DNA of 64,000 nucleotides from Roseateles oligotrophus (GTDB taxonomy: Bacteria; Pseudomonadota; Gammaproteobacteria; Burkholderiales; Burkholderiaceae_C), in the NCBI RefSeq assembly GCF_025717515.1, contig NZ_JAJIRN010000003.1, forward strand, positions 310,001 through 374,000, given 5' to 3'. A program made the position numbers and the translations under genes. Positions 18,546 through 26,597 of this stretch are shown here, in pieces. Position 1 is the stretch's first letter; each line of letters begins with the position of its first letter. The notes under the pieces were generated by a model. The model made no database searches. It saw nothing but the letters and a program-made list of their open reading frames with translations, and was not told where the DNA came from.

Positions 18546-19472
18546 ATGCACTCACTGACCCTGGCCTTGAAAGCCCTGCGTCCGGCGCCCTTGGCCCCGG
18601 TCTTGGGCCTGACCCATATTGCGCATCTACTGGCGCTGCCGATGGCGGCCCTGCTGTGGGCATTCGCCAGTTTTGGTGAGCCAAAACCGCTGCTGCAATG
18701 GCGCTGGGTCGACATCGCCGGCGAAGGCGGCATGGGCGTGATGGCCGCGATCTGGTTGTTTCAGCTGCGCCTGAGCCGGCCCGGCGGGCGCGTGACCGAT
18801 CTGCTCTGCCTGGGTTTGGCCGCGATGATGCTGGGCCAATGGGTGGATGTGCTGGACGAGTTCTGGCATCTGCCCAAGGCGATCTATTGGGACAACTGGC
18901 TGGAATCGAGTTTGAACCCGCTGGGTGCCCTGCTCCTGACCCTGGGCCTGCACCATTGGCGGCTGGAGCAACGCGCGCTGACCGAACAACTGCTCAAGCG
19001 CGAGCGCCTGTTCCGCGAACACCGCAGCATGGACGGCATCACCCAGCTCGGCGATGCCGCCTATCTGCAGGCGCAAATCGCGCTGGAGCAGCGCATGCAG
19101 AGGCCCGGCGCCCTGCTAATGCTGAGCCTGGACGGCTTCGACACCGTGACTCGCGAGCTGGGCCTGGCCGAATCCGATCGGCTTCTGCAAGCGGCCAGCC
19201 ATCTGCTGCTGTTGAACTTGCACCCCGAACATCTGCTTTGCCGCTTTGCTGCCGACCGCTTCTGCGTGTTGATGCCGGGCGCCGATAGCGACGGCGCACG
19301 GCTGCAGGCCGAGCATCTGCAGCAGGCGCTGAACGGCCTGGCCCACCACAGCCGCGGCGGCCAGCGCCTGCAGCTGCGGGCCTCGCGCGCCTGGGCGCCG
19401 CTCGACGCAAGCCAGCCACCCGAGCAGCAGCTGCTGAGCCTGAACGCTCGTTTGATGAGAACTGCCAGATGA
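18546..19472 (+). CDS. membrane protein with degenerate GGDEF domain
   Basis: A 308-residue protein. The N-terminal 140 residues have four hydrophobic segments. The C-terminal domain follows the GGDEF pattern: RSMDGITQLGDAAYLQ for the start, LLMLSLDGFDTVTRELG for the Mg-binding strand, then FAADRFCVLMPG where active enzymes have RxGGDEF. The catalytic motif is therefore lost and the I-site is not seen, so it is unlikely to make c-di-GMP. It may act as a signal-transducing or GTP-binding partner. Its stop overlaps the AraC start by 4 bp, which argues for a working pair. Confidence 0.8.
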   Translation: MHSLTLALKALRPAPLAPVLGLTHIAHLLALPMAALLWAFASFGEPKPLLQWRWVDIAGEGGMGVMAAIWLFQLRLSRPGGRVTDLLCLGLAAMMLGQWVDVLDEFWHLPKAIYWDNWLESSLNPLGALLLTLGLHHWRLEQRALTEQLLKRERLFREHRSMDGITQLGDAAYLQAQIALEQRMQRPGALLMLSLDGFDTVTRELGLAESDRLLQAASHLLLLNLHPEHLLCRFAADRFCVLMPGADSDGARLQAEHLQQALNGLAHHSRGGQRLQLRASRAWAPLDASQPPEQQLLSLNARLMRTAR

Positions 19473-20524
19473 GCGGCCAGGATCCGGCGCTGGCCGCAGC
19501 GCTGCTGGGTCTGTGCCCCCCGGTGGGCGCGGGCCCCGGCACGCCCTACCAGCTCGGCACGCGCTGCCTGGCCTGGGCCCATTGGCCGGTGCTGCTGCTG
19601 GAGTTTGCGCGCAGCCGCGGGCTGGACCCCGTTGCGCTGCAACGCGAGGCCAGCCTGGGCGGCAATGCGCCGATCAGCCCGCAGCAGTTGCTGAGCCTGC
19701 TGGCCGCCGTGCAACAGCAGCTGCAATCGGCCGACACGCCGTTTGTGCTGGGCCAATTGAGCCTGCCCGGCCATTACGGCCTGCCCAGCCACGCGCTGGC
19801 CCAGGCCTGCAATCTCGGCCATGCGCTGCAATTACTGGTGAGCCATGCGGGCCACCTGTCGCCGCTGCTGACGCCGCGCCTGCTGCAGCATGGCGATGAG
19901 TTGATCCTGCTCTGGACCGAGGCCTGCGGCGTGCCGGCGGCGCAGCGGGGTTTTGTCGTCGATATGCAAATGAGCGCGGTGACGGCGATGTGCCAATGGC
20001 TCGGCGCCGAGCGCCTGCCCTGGCGCTTCAGCTTCAACCGCACCCGGCCCCGCGAGCTGTCGCAGCATGCGGTGTTTCTGGGGCAAGATTTGCAGTTCGA
20101 TTGCCAGGTCGATGCCATGCGCCTGCCCTTGAGTTTGGCCGCCAGGGCCTGGCCGCGCGGCGTGCCGGGCAGCATGGCTGAACAAGCCTTGGCCCAAGGC
20201 GCGGAGCCGGCCTCGCGAGCGCGTGGTTTGCTGGCGGCGCTGTATGACCATCTGCTGCCACGTTACCGCGACGCACCCTCACTTGATCAGGCTGCGGGCG
20301 CTTTCGGCGTTAGCGCGGCGACGCTGAAGCGCCATCTGGCCCAGCATGGCACCCATTACCAGGCCCAAGTCGACCAGGTGCGCACCCATGTGGCGCTCTA
20401 TCTCTTGCTGCTGCAGGGCCGCAGCAACGAGGTCGTGGCCTCGCAACTGGGCTTTCACGACAGCAGCAACTTCCGCCGCTCCTTCAAACGCTGGACCGGG
20501 CTGGTGCCGAGCTTGCTGGCTTGA
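19469..20524 (+). CDS. AraC-family regulator with arabinose-binding-type N-domain
   Basis: A 351-residue regulator. The N-terminal 200 residues match the Arabinose_bd type found in OruR/ArgR-like AraC proteins (LLEFARSRGLDP, QLLSLLAAVQQQL, FVLGQLSLPGHYG). The C-terminal double helix-turn-helix reads SLDQAAGAFGVSAATLKRHL and SNEVVASQLGFHDSSNFRRS, ending in FKRWTGLVPS. It starts inside the last codons of the degenerate GGDEF gene (ATGA overlap). The target is not known. The palindrome at 18504 upstream of the pair is one candidate. Confidence 0.9.
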   Translation: MSGQDPALAAALLGLCPPVGAGPGTPYQLGTRCLAWAHWPVLLLEFARSRGLDPVALQREASLGGNAPISPQQLLSLLAAVQQQLQSADTPFVLGQLSLPGHYGLPSHALAQACNLGHALQLLVSHAGHLSPLLTPRLLQHGDELILLWTEACGVPAAQRGFVVDMQMSAVTAMCQWLGAERLPWRFSFNRTRPRELSQHAVFLGQDLQFDCQVDAMRLPLSLAARAWPRGVPGSMAEQALAQGAEPASRARGLLAALYDHLLPRYRDAPSLDQAAGAFGVSAATLKRHLAQHGTHYQAQVDQVRTHVALYLLLLQGRSNEVVASQLGFHDSSNFRRSFKRWTGLVPSLLA

Positions 20525-20530
20525 TGGCCT

Positions 20531-20875
20531 CTACTCGCTGCTGAGAAACTTCAGCCCCAGGATGCCGACGACGATCAGCGCGATGCAGCCGATGCGGGCC
20601 AGCGTGGCCGGCTCCTTGAAGAACAAGATCCCCAAAACGGCAGCGCCGACCGCGCCAATGCCCGTCCACACCGCATAAGCCGTGCCAACCGGCAAGGCCT
20701 TCAGTGACAGCCCGATCAGCCAAAAGCTTGCCGAGGCAGCAGCGAGGGTGATCGCGGTGTACTGAGGGTGGGTGAAGCCCTCCGAAGCCTTCATGCTGAT
20801 GGCCCAGACGATCTCGAACAGACCGGCCAAGACCAGCAGGCCCCAGGCAAAGGGAGGTGAAATGGATGCAAACAT
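20531..20875 (-). CDS. sugE: SugE/Gdx-type small multidrug resistance exporter
   Basis: A 114-residue inner-membrane protein with four helices. The essential Glu is residue 21 in LAGLFEIVWAISMK. The sequence LPVGTAYAVWTGIGAVG is the signature of the SugE/Gdx branch, which exports guanidinium ions rather than bulky quaternary amines. ATG 20875 gives the normal family length. I looked for a guanidine riboswitch upstream and found none of the expected ACGR hairpin pairs. The stop lies 6 bp beyond the convergent AraC gene. Confidence 0.92.
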   Translation of the reverse strand: MFASISPPFAWGLLVLAGLFEIVWAISMKASEGFTHPQYTAITLAAASASFWLIGLSLKALPVGTAYAVWTGIGAVGAAVLGILFFKEPATLARIGCIALIVVGILGLKFLSSE

Positions 20876-20944
20876 GGGGATGATGAATGAGCTCAGTGAT
20901 TGGCGGCACAGGCGGAATGCCGATGCGCTGACGACACTGTAGAA

Positions 20945-20962
20945 CCGCCGAGTGCTCGGCGG
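20945..20962. promoter_or_regulatory. perfect inverted repeat upstream of sugE
   Basis: Eight-base arms CCGCCGAG and CTCGGCGG are separated by TG. The element lies about 70 bp upstream of the sugE start, between it and the GNAT remnant. It may be an operator or an RNA hairpin; no T-tract follows on either strand, so it is not a classical terminator. Confidence 0.35.
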
Positions 20963-21019
20963 CGCTCGCGTCCGACGGATGGCCAGCAAGCGCGACGTTT
21001 GGCGACCAATACGAACCGC

Positions 21020-21157
21020 GTCTTCAGTGCGGACGCCATCTTTGCCCACCCCGACCTGCAGAACCTGCGCCGCTTCTTGCTGGTCACCACACCAACACCG
21101 CGCCGCAGCTTTATGCGCAGTTCGGCGTCACGCCTTCGGCCAGGCCGGCAACAAGGC
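21020..21157 (+). pseudogene. C-terminal fragment of a GNAT acetyltransferase, frameshifted
   Basis: The plus strand encodes AHPDLQNLRRFLLVT in one frame and then TAPQLYAQFGVTPSARP in another. The intact paralogue at 24884-25321 has AHPELQRLRRFLLAT joined directly to STAPQLYAQFGFTPSAKP. The fragment has lost its first two thirds, carries a small indel near 21085-21095, and ends where the SUMF1 gene begins on the other strand. It is a decayed duplicate or the remains of a related gene. Confidence 0.75.
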
Positions 21158-22198
21158 TCAAGGCTTGCGCTTGGCAAGCGCCTGCTTCTGGGCGTCGGCC
21201 AGTGCGCGCTCAAACGCCGCAGTGGCGGGCGAGAGCTGCTGGCCGGCCTTGGCCTGCGCTTCGTCGCTCAACTCCTCCACCACGCGAAAGCCTTCCAGCG
21301 CACCGATCAGATCCGGGCCGCGCGAGCCGCGCTGGGCGCTCGTGAACAGCGGCCAGTGCCAGGAGCCACCCTTCAGCACGCGTTTGCTGCAGTCGCCGTC
21401 GAGGCGGGCCCTGCCGTCGGTCGGCGCGCCCTCGTGGGTCGGGTTTTGGCAATCGGCGGTGTACTCGTTGATATTGCCGATCATGTCGTACAGGCCGAAG
21501 GCGTTGGGCTTGTACATGCCCACCACGCTGGCGTAGCCGGCGCCGTCATCACAGGGCACCACACCAATATGGTTCTTGGACTCTAAACCGTCGTAGTCGC
21601 GCTTGATGGCAGCCTCGGCGGACTGGTCCGCGACGTTGGCATAGGCACAAGACTGCGTGCGGCCGATATCGTCGCCCCAGTAGTAAGGCGTGTTGCTGCC
21701 GGCGCGGGCGGCATATTCCCACTCGGCCTCGGTGGGCAGGCGGTACTTTTTGCCGGTCTGCTGGGCCAGCCATGCCACATAAGCCTGAGCGCCGCTCCAG
21801 CCCAGACAGGTCACCGGCTCGAATTCGCCGCTCGTATGTTTATTGCCGGCCCAATTGCCGGGCAGTTCGTCAAACCATTCTTTGCTGGCCATCTGATTGC
21901 AGACCTTGGGCGCTTGGTAGCCACTGGATTCGGCAAATCGGCGAAACTCATGCGCGGTGACTTCATACTTGCCGATTCGAAAGGCTTTCACCGTCACCTG
22001 GTGTGCCGGACCAATGCTTTTAAGCTGGCGGACTTCACCCTTGGGGCCGTTTTGCACCGGCTGGTCGCTGCCCATCGTGAAATTCCCGCCGGGCAGGGTT
22101 TGCATAATGGGTTCGATCGGCCCGCCGGCCGCATGGGCGAGCCCGGCGATACTGATGGCCACAATCGAGCTTGAGGTTTGAAGGATGGTTTTATTCAT
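21158..22198 (-). CDS. secreted SUMF1/FGE-domain protein
   Basis: A 346-residue protein with a signal peptide (cleavage near AHAAGG) and a formylglycine-generating-enzyme-type fold: GGNFTMGSDQ, HQVTVKAFRIGKYEVTAHEF, CLGWSGAQAYVAWLA, YRLPTEAEWEYAARAG, FGLYDMIGNINEYTADC, RVLKGGSWHW. The C-terminal copper-binding Cys pair of true FGE is not evident after GGSWHW. It is therefore more likely a SUMF1-fold binding or structural protein than a sulfatase activator, and no sulfatase is nearby. It is divergent from the CadC-like regulator, its likely controller. Confidence 0.88.
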   Translation of the reverse strand: MNKTILQTSSSIVAISIAGLAHAAGGPIEPIMQTLPGGNFTMGSDQPVQNGPKGEVRQLKSIGPAHQVTVKAFRIGKYEVTAHEFRRFAESSGYQAPKVCNQMASKEWFDELPGNWAGNKHTSGEFEPVTCLGWSGAQAYVAWLAQQTGKKYRLPTEAEWEYAARAGSNTPYYWGDDIGRTQSCAYANVADQSAEAAIKRDYDGLESKNHIGVVPCDDGAGYASVVGMYKPNAFGLYDMIGNINEYTADCQNPTHEGAPTDGRARLDGDCSKRVLKGGSWHWPLFTSAQRGSRGPDLIGALEGFRVVEELSDEAQAKAGQQLSPATAAFERALADAQKQALAKRKP

Positions 22199-22257
22199 GC
22201 GGCAAGTCCTGAAAGATGAAGCCGCTATTGAAGCGACGCCGCCGCCCCGAGTCCTAG

Positions 22258-22274
22258 CAAAAGCCTAGCTTTTG
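22258..22274. promoter_or_regulatory. inverted repeat in the SUMF1/CadC-like divergent promoter region
   Basis: CAAAAGC and GCTTTTG flank CTA. A few bases further (22278-22300) an A+T-rich stretch with TATAGAAAATTTATAG lies between GCG and CGC. Both elements sit in the 117 bp between two divergent starts. Membrane-bound winged-helix regulators favour A+T-rich sites, so one of these may be the operator. Confidence 0.4.
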
Positions 22275-22315
22275 ATGCGTATAGAAAATTTATAGACGCT
22301 GAGCCCCCCGAACCC

Positions 22316-24226
22316 ATGGATTTTCGATTCGCGCAGTACCGTTTTGACACCGCCACGCTGATGCTGTGGCGGGGCGAGGAGATATTGGCACTGCGCAATA
22401 ACGAGGCCAAACTGCTGGCCTATTTTTTGGGCCACCCCGGCCAGGTATTGAGCAAGGAACAAATACTCGACACGGTTTGGGCCGGCAAGGTGGTTTCCGA
22501 GCAGGCGGTATTTCAGGCCGTCAGCAATTTGCGTCAGCAGTTTGGTGAGGACGCCATCAAAACCTTCCCGAAGAAGGGATACCAATGGCAGATCGCCCTG
22601 GATACTGAAGCGCCGGCAAGCGATTCGCACAGCAATACCGCGCTTGACGGGGTTTCACCCGCAGCCCTGGCGCCCAGCCCTCGGCGATTGGGCTGGTGGG
22701 TGGCGGGGGCCTTGGGGGCGCTGTTCTTGCTGGCGCTCGGCTTGCTGTTCAAGGCCTGGGCGCCGGCCGCTCCGACTCAACAGCCGGTGCCCTTGTTGCT
22801 GAGGATTCAAGCGCCTGCGCAAGCGGCCTTGGGCGCCGAGTTTCAAGCCGCCTTGCTGCAGCGTCTGCGCGCCGAGCCCGCTCTGCAGGCGGGCGCCGCA
22901 CCGCCCGAGTACAGCGAGGCTCAGCTGATGGCCGCGCCGCAACATTACGCGCGAGCGCTGTTTGAGCAGCCGGCCTCAACCAGCGCTGCGGCGCCGACGA
23001 GCACGGCCGGCTTGCTGCTGACCGGGCGGGTGCAGCGGCATGGCGACCAGCTGCTGCTGAGTTTCAGCCTGCAGGGTCGCGAAAATCGTTGGTTTGGCGA
23101 TCTCAGCGCTGGCTCGGCGGCGCAGCTGGAAGAGCAACTGGCCGCCTTGCTGCGCCGCGTGGCAGCGCAGCGCGTGCTGTGGGAGAGCAAGGACCAGCGT
23201 CTCGTCAACGCGCAGCTGCAACTGCTGCACAGCGAGGCGCCGCAAAGCCTGCCCATTCTGCGCAACCTGGTCGGCAATTTGCTCGCCATCGGTGATTCGC
23301 AAGCCGCGCAGCTGCGGGCGGACGAGTTACTGCAGCAGGCCAAGCAGGCCCAAGATCTGCCGCATCAGGTGCATGCCCTGCATGCCTTGGCACGTTTGGC
23401 CCTGGAGGCTGAGCAGACCCAGCGGGCGCAGGACCTGCTCGACCAAGCCCTCGCCCTGGGGCGCGAGTTGCAAGACGCCCGCCTTCAAGCGCTCACCTTG
23501 GAGCGCTACTTTTCGGTCCACCTGATCAGGCAGGATTTCGCGGCTCTGGAGGAGACGCTGTTGCAGGCATTGCGTCTGGCGCAAACGGCGCAGAACCCGG
23601 CCCGTGAGTCCGAGCTCTTGTTCGCCCTGACACTGGCCAGCTACAAATTCCAGCTCGACACCAAGCAGGATTTCTACCTGGCACAGACCCGGGCGCTGTT
23701 TGACAAACTCCAGCTGCCGTCCTGGTCCTACGCAGAGCTGGAGTTCTTCACCGGGCTCAATAGCGCGACTCCGGCCCAGGCCGAGCAGCTCTACAAGGCC
23801 GCGCTGCAACGCTTTGCCCCCGGCGAGGCCGCCCCCGCCAAGGAGCGCGCGATGCTGCAACTGGTACAGCTCTACCTGAAGCAGGGCCGCAGTGCAGAAG
23901 CCCTTGCCTTGGTGGAACGCGAACCCAAGCCCAATGCGGCCGAGCTCTTGCTGCTGGCCCGGATCCATTTCACGCAGCCGAAGCAGCAAGGCCTGGCCCT
24001 GCAAAAGGCCGAGGCCGCCTTCCGGGCCGGCAATCTGGCCGGCGACTACCTGACGACGCTGGATGCGGCCCTGTTCTTGGCCGAGCGGCGGCTGGCCGAC
24101 GGTGCGGCGGAGGCTGCTCAGCCCTATCGAGACTACATCGGCAAGAACGCTACGCCGCAATGGCTGCGTCAAAACCAGGCGGCGTTGAAGGGCCTGCAGG
24201 CCAAAGCCAAAACCGAGCCCGATTGA
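22316..24226 (+). CDS. CadC-like membrane-bound winged-helix regulator with TPR-like sensor
   Basis: A 636-residue one-component regulator. Residues 1-100 form an OmpR/PhoB-type winged helix (NNEAKLLAYFLGHPGQVLSK, then VSEQAVFQAVSNLRQQFG, TFPKKGYQW). A single membrane helix (WWVAGALGALFLLALGLLF) lies near 125-145. The periplasmic part of about 490 residues is Ala/Leu/Gln-rich and made of helical TPR-like repeats. Such proteins bind DNA from the membrane in response to periplasmic cues. It is divergent from the SUMF1 gene, which is its most probable target. The signal is unknown. Confidence 0.9.
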   Translation: MDFRFAQYRFDTATLMLWRGEEILALRNNEAKLLAYFLGHPGQVLSKEQILDTVWAGKVVSEQAVFQAVSNLRQQFGEDAIKTFPKKGYQWQIALDTEAPASDSHSNTALDGVSPAALAPSPRRLGWWVAGALGALFLLALGLLFKAWAPAAPTQQPVPLLLRIQAPAQAALGAEFQAALLQRLRAEPALQAGAAPPEYSEAQLMAAPQHYARALFEQPASTSAAAPTSTAGLLLTGRVQRHGDQLLLSFSLQGRENRWFGDLSAGSAAQLEEQLAALLRRVAAQRVLWESKDQRLVNAQLQLLHSEAPQSLPILRNLVGNLLAIGDSQAAQLRADELLQQAKQAQDLPHQVHALHALARLALEAEQTQRAQDLLDQALALGRELQDARLQALTLERYFSVHLIRQDFAALEETLLQALRLAQTAQNPARESELLFALTLASYKFQLDTKQDFYLAQTRALFDKLQLPSWSYAELEFFTGLNSATPAQAEQLYKAALQRFAPGEAAPAKERAMLQLVQLYLKQGRSAEALALVEREPKPNAAELLLLARIHFTQPKQQGLALQKAEAAFRAGNLAGDYLTTLDAALFLAERRLADGAAEAAQPYRDYIGKNATPQWLRQNQAALKGLQAKAKTEPD

Positions 24227-24279
24227 GCCCCGGCTGTTGACATCGCAAGCCTTCAAGCCGGGAACCCGCGTGCATGTGC

Positions 24280-24304
24280 GGCCCTGAACTCAGGCCCTTG
24301 TTTT
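24280..24304 (+). terminator. probable terminator after the CadC-like gene
   Basis: GGCCCTGA and TCAGGCCC can pair with one mismatch around a small loop, followed by TTGTTTT. It overlaps the 3' end of the convergent anchor-A gene. The stem is imperfect, so confidence is moderate. Confidence 0.4.
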
Positions 24305-24841
24305 CTGCACAGGGCGGCGTCGAACCGCCCGAGTCACCAGAACGAGGCCGGCCAAGAGCATCGCGGAACTCTGTGCCTCGGGGACCGCAGACGTGATGTC
24401 ACCGGTGAATTTATGCAGATTGATCTTGCCGCGCTGGTCCAACTGATTGACCAAGACCGAGCCCTCGATGCTGCTGTGATGGGTCAGCTTGGCCAGGGGC
24501 GCCAAGATCGTCCCGCCGAACTGATTACTGATGTTCAGGCTGCTCGCGTTGTAGAAGTTCCAGATCGCCTTGCCGCCCAACTGGGTGGCGCTGCCGTTCA
24601 GAAAATTGCTGGCAAAACTCAGGCTGGCCTCGTCAACATTGAAGATGACGGTGTTGGCACCGTTCAGCTCAAAGGCAAACTCGCCCTTGGAGAAGATCTG
24701 CTTGTCAAAGCGGCTCAGGTCAAACACCGCCAGGCCTTGGCTATTGGCCAGGGCGCTGGAGGTGACCCGCTTGCCCTTGTTGCTGATGCTGACACTGCTG
24801 CCGGTGCTGGCCAGACGGCTCAAGGACCTGGACAGGAGCAG
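24290..24841 (-). pseudogene. 5'-truncated choice-of-anchor A PEP-CTERM protein
   Basis: The frame encodes about 180 residues of a choice-of-anchor A domain (GLAVFDLSRFDKQIFSKGEF, GANTVIFNVDEASLSF, AIWNFYNASSLNIS, GTILAPLAKLTHHSSIEGSV). It ends in a PEP-CTERM-like tail (VPEAQSSAMLLAGL, hydrophobic helix, RAVRRRP). A TAA at 24842-24844 closes the frame upstream, and only a TTG start (24823) is available. There is no signal peptide, although this family is secreted and sorted by exosortase. I infer that the 5' end was lost where the GNAT gene now begins. VPEA in place of VPEP is a minor variant. Confidence 0.7.
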
Positions 24842-24883
24842 TTAGGATGCCCCATCTTTACCACGCCATCCGCCTACACGCCC

Positions 24884-25321
24884 ATGAGTGCACTTACGAT
24901 CAGCAGCGACAAGTCGCTGCTCGATCTGCCCTTGATTCACCGTTTTTTGAGCGAGCTGTCAACCTGGGCGCTCGGCATCCCGCTCGCCACCGTACAGCGC
25001 GCGGTGCAGCATTCCCTGTGTTTTGGCGCTTACCTGGACGGTGCGCAAATCGGCTTTGCCCGCGTGATCACAGACGGCGCGACCTTCGCCTACCTCTGCG
25101 ATGTGTTCGTGCTGCCCGAGCATCAGGGGCAAGGCCATAGCAAACGCCTGATGGAGGCGGTGATGGCGCATCCCGAACTGCAAAGACTGCGGCGCTTCTT
25201 GCTGGCGACCAGCACCGCGCCGCAGCTCTATGCTCAGTTCGGCTTCACGCCATCGGCCAAGCCACAGGCGTTTATGGAGCGCCTGGACCCGGACGTCTAC
25301 AAACGCGGCGCGCCGGCTTAG
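24884..25321 (+). CDS. GNAT-family N-acetyltransferase
   Basis: A 145-residue acetyltransferase. The acetyl-CoA site is VFVLPEHQGQGHSKRLM, with AYLCDVFV as strand 4 and LYAQFGFTPSAKP near the C-terminus, typical of small GNATs that modify amines. ATG 24884 gives the usual start (LTISSDKSLLDLPLIHRFL). A decayed C-terminal copy lies at 21020-21157. It is divergent from the truncated anchor-A gene, with only about 40 bp between them, so its promoter may have been captured by rearrangement. Confidence 0.9.
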   Translation: MSALTISSDKSLLDLPLIHRFLSELSTWALGIPLATVQRAVQHSLCFGAYLDGAQIGFARVITDGATFAYLCDVFVLPEHQGQGHSKRLMEAVMAHPELQRLRRFLLATSTAPQLYAQFGFTPSAKPQAFMERLDPDVYKRGAPA

Positions 25322-25336
25322 CCCGAGTTCTCAAGG

Positions 25337-25813
25337 CTATTTGGCGGCGACGTAGATGCCTGCGCAAACCATCGTATCGCCGACACCGCGCTCGCAGTAG
25401 GACTTCTTTTCTTCGTAGCCTTTGCCATCTGGCCTGGCAAATTTGTACGGCCCGTACCAACCCTTGCCGGAGGACTGGACCATCGTGACCATGCCTTTGA
25501 TAAAGGCCTTGCCGTCAACGTCGGTGATGGCCAACAGGTTCTTTCCAACCATCTTTGGATTGGCCCCTTGTGCCAAACAGGTGCCGCCAAAGTCGTAGAC
25601 GAAGACGTACAAATCTCTGTCCTTGAACGCCCCGTCAGGATGCTCGGTGAAGCTTTTGTAGGCGACATCCGGCCCGCGTGCCTTCAGCAGGGCAACGGCC
25701 TTGCCCACCATTGCCTGAGCTTCCGCCTCGGTGGCCCTGGGTTCTTCCGCCTGGGCAGGGTTGATGGCCAGCAAGGCGCAGGCGGCCAATACGAAACAGC
25801 TACGTGAAAGCAT
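25337..25813 (-). CDS. secreted single-Cache domain protein
   Basis: A 158-residue protein with a signal peptide (cleavage near AQAEE) and one Cache_2-type sensor domain: helix AQAMVGKAVALLKARG, then DGAFKDRDLYVFVYDFGGTCLAQGANPKMVGKNL and DVDGKAFIKGMVT. Two Cys in the C-terminal part and one in GGTCLA are notable. It has no membrane anchor or output domain, so it should act as a periplasmic ligand-binding protein. Paralogues are encoded at 32824 and 33339 behind the chemotaxis receptor. GGGG lies 9 bases before the ATG. Confidence 0.85.
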   Translation of the reverse strand: MLSRSCFVLAACALLAINPAQAEEPRATEAEAQAMVGKAVALLKARGPDVAYKSFTEHPDGAFKDRDLYVFVYDFGGTCLAQGANPKMVGKNLLAITDVDGKAFIKGMVTMVQSSGKGWYGPYKFARPDGKGYEEKKSYCERGVGDTMVCAGIYVAAK

Positions 25814-26094
25814 GAGAAATCCCCATAACAAAAGCGCTGATTGAAAAGATGGCGACCCGACTCCTGTGCGTTCGACCCGCCTTCGAAAGAAGATTAGAGC
25901 AGTAGAAGCCCTCCGGCTGTCGGTACAAAAGAGCACCAATTTTGACCGATTTCAAGAAAAACAGCATGAGGCCGACGGTGTCTGGCTATCGTTGAATCGG
26001 CGGCATGGCCGAGTTTTTCACGGACATTCTGGCCGTCAATCAAGCCATGACAGGCTTCAGGCGCGCTCGCTGGACTCTGTTCTAAGATCAATGC

Positions 26095-26559
26095 ATGTCC
26101 AATGCCAACAACAAGCTGAATCTTCTGTCCAAGGCAGATGGCCCGTTCAGGCCGCATGGAAGGCTGGAATTGTGGTCCGAAGGCTCGGTCTTGCGGGTGC
26201 AGGCCGAAGGGCCGTTCAATCGTGAAGCGGTGCTGGCGCTTGGCGCGGCCATCAAGGAGTTCTATCAGATCCTGCCGCCGGATCGAAACTTTGTCTACCT
26301 GCTCGAATTTCGCAGCAGCCTGATGGCCTCGCCCGAGGCATTGGCCGCCTTTGCCGACTTCTTGAAAGCCATGTCCACGGCCAAGACGGCGCCCAAGGCG
26401 GTGGCCTTTGTGGTTGCGGCGGCGGTGGAAGGTGCTTGTCTGATGTTGCCTCTGTTTGCCCGCCTGTATGCCGATGCTGGGCGCGAATTCTCGGCCTTCG
26501 AGACGATGGCCGCTGCCGAGGATTGGTTGCGCGAGCGCCTACGGTCGCTCGCCGATTGA
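26095..26559 (+). CDS. STAS/SpoIIAA-like protein of unknown function
   Basis: A 154-residue cytoplasmic protein. The pattern LELWSEGSVLRVQAEGPFN, then AAIKEFYQIL, FVYLLEFRSSLMASPEALAAF and a C-terminal ETMAAAEDWLRERL is like small SpoIIAA/STAS-fold proteins of Burkholderiales, though no phosphorylatable Ser can be assigned. It is alone on its strand. The 280 bp upstream contain no other gene except a 26-codon open frame that I do not trust. Confidence 0.7.
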   Translation: MSNANNKLNLLSKADGPFRPHGRLELWSEGSVLRVQAEGPFNREAVLALGAAIKEFYQILPPDRNFVYLLEFRSSLMASPEALAAFADFLKAMSTAKTAPKAVAFVVAAAVEGACLMLPLFARLYADAGREFSAFETMAAAEDWLRERLRSLAD

Positions 26560-26597
26560 ATCCCCCACGTTCCTAGGCGGCTAAAACACCGGGCGAA

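Noticed and set aside
20876-21000. Possible guanidine riboswitch before sugE
   Set aside because: The paired hairpins with ACGR loops of the guanidine-II class are not present; only one plain inverted repeat is seen.
26005-26085. 26-codon open frame just before the STAS-like gene
   Set aside because: It has no clear ribosome-binding site and no recognisable product; it could be a remnant, but the evidence is too thin to call.
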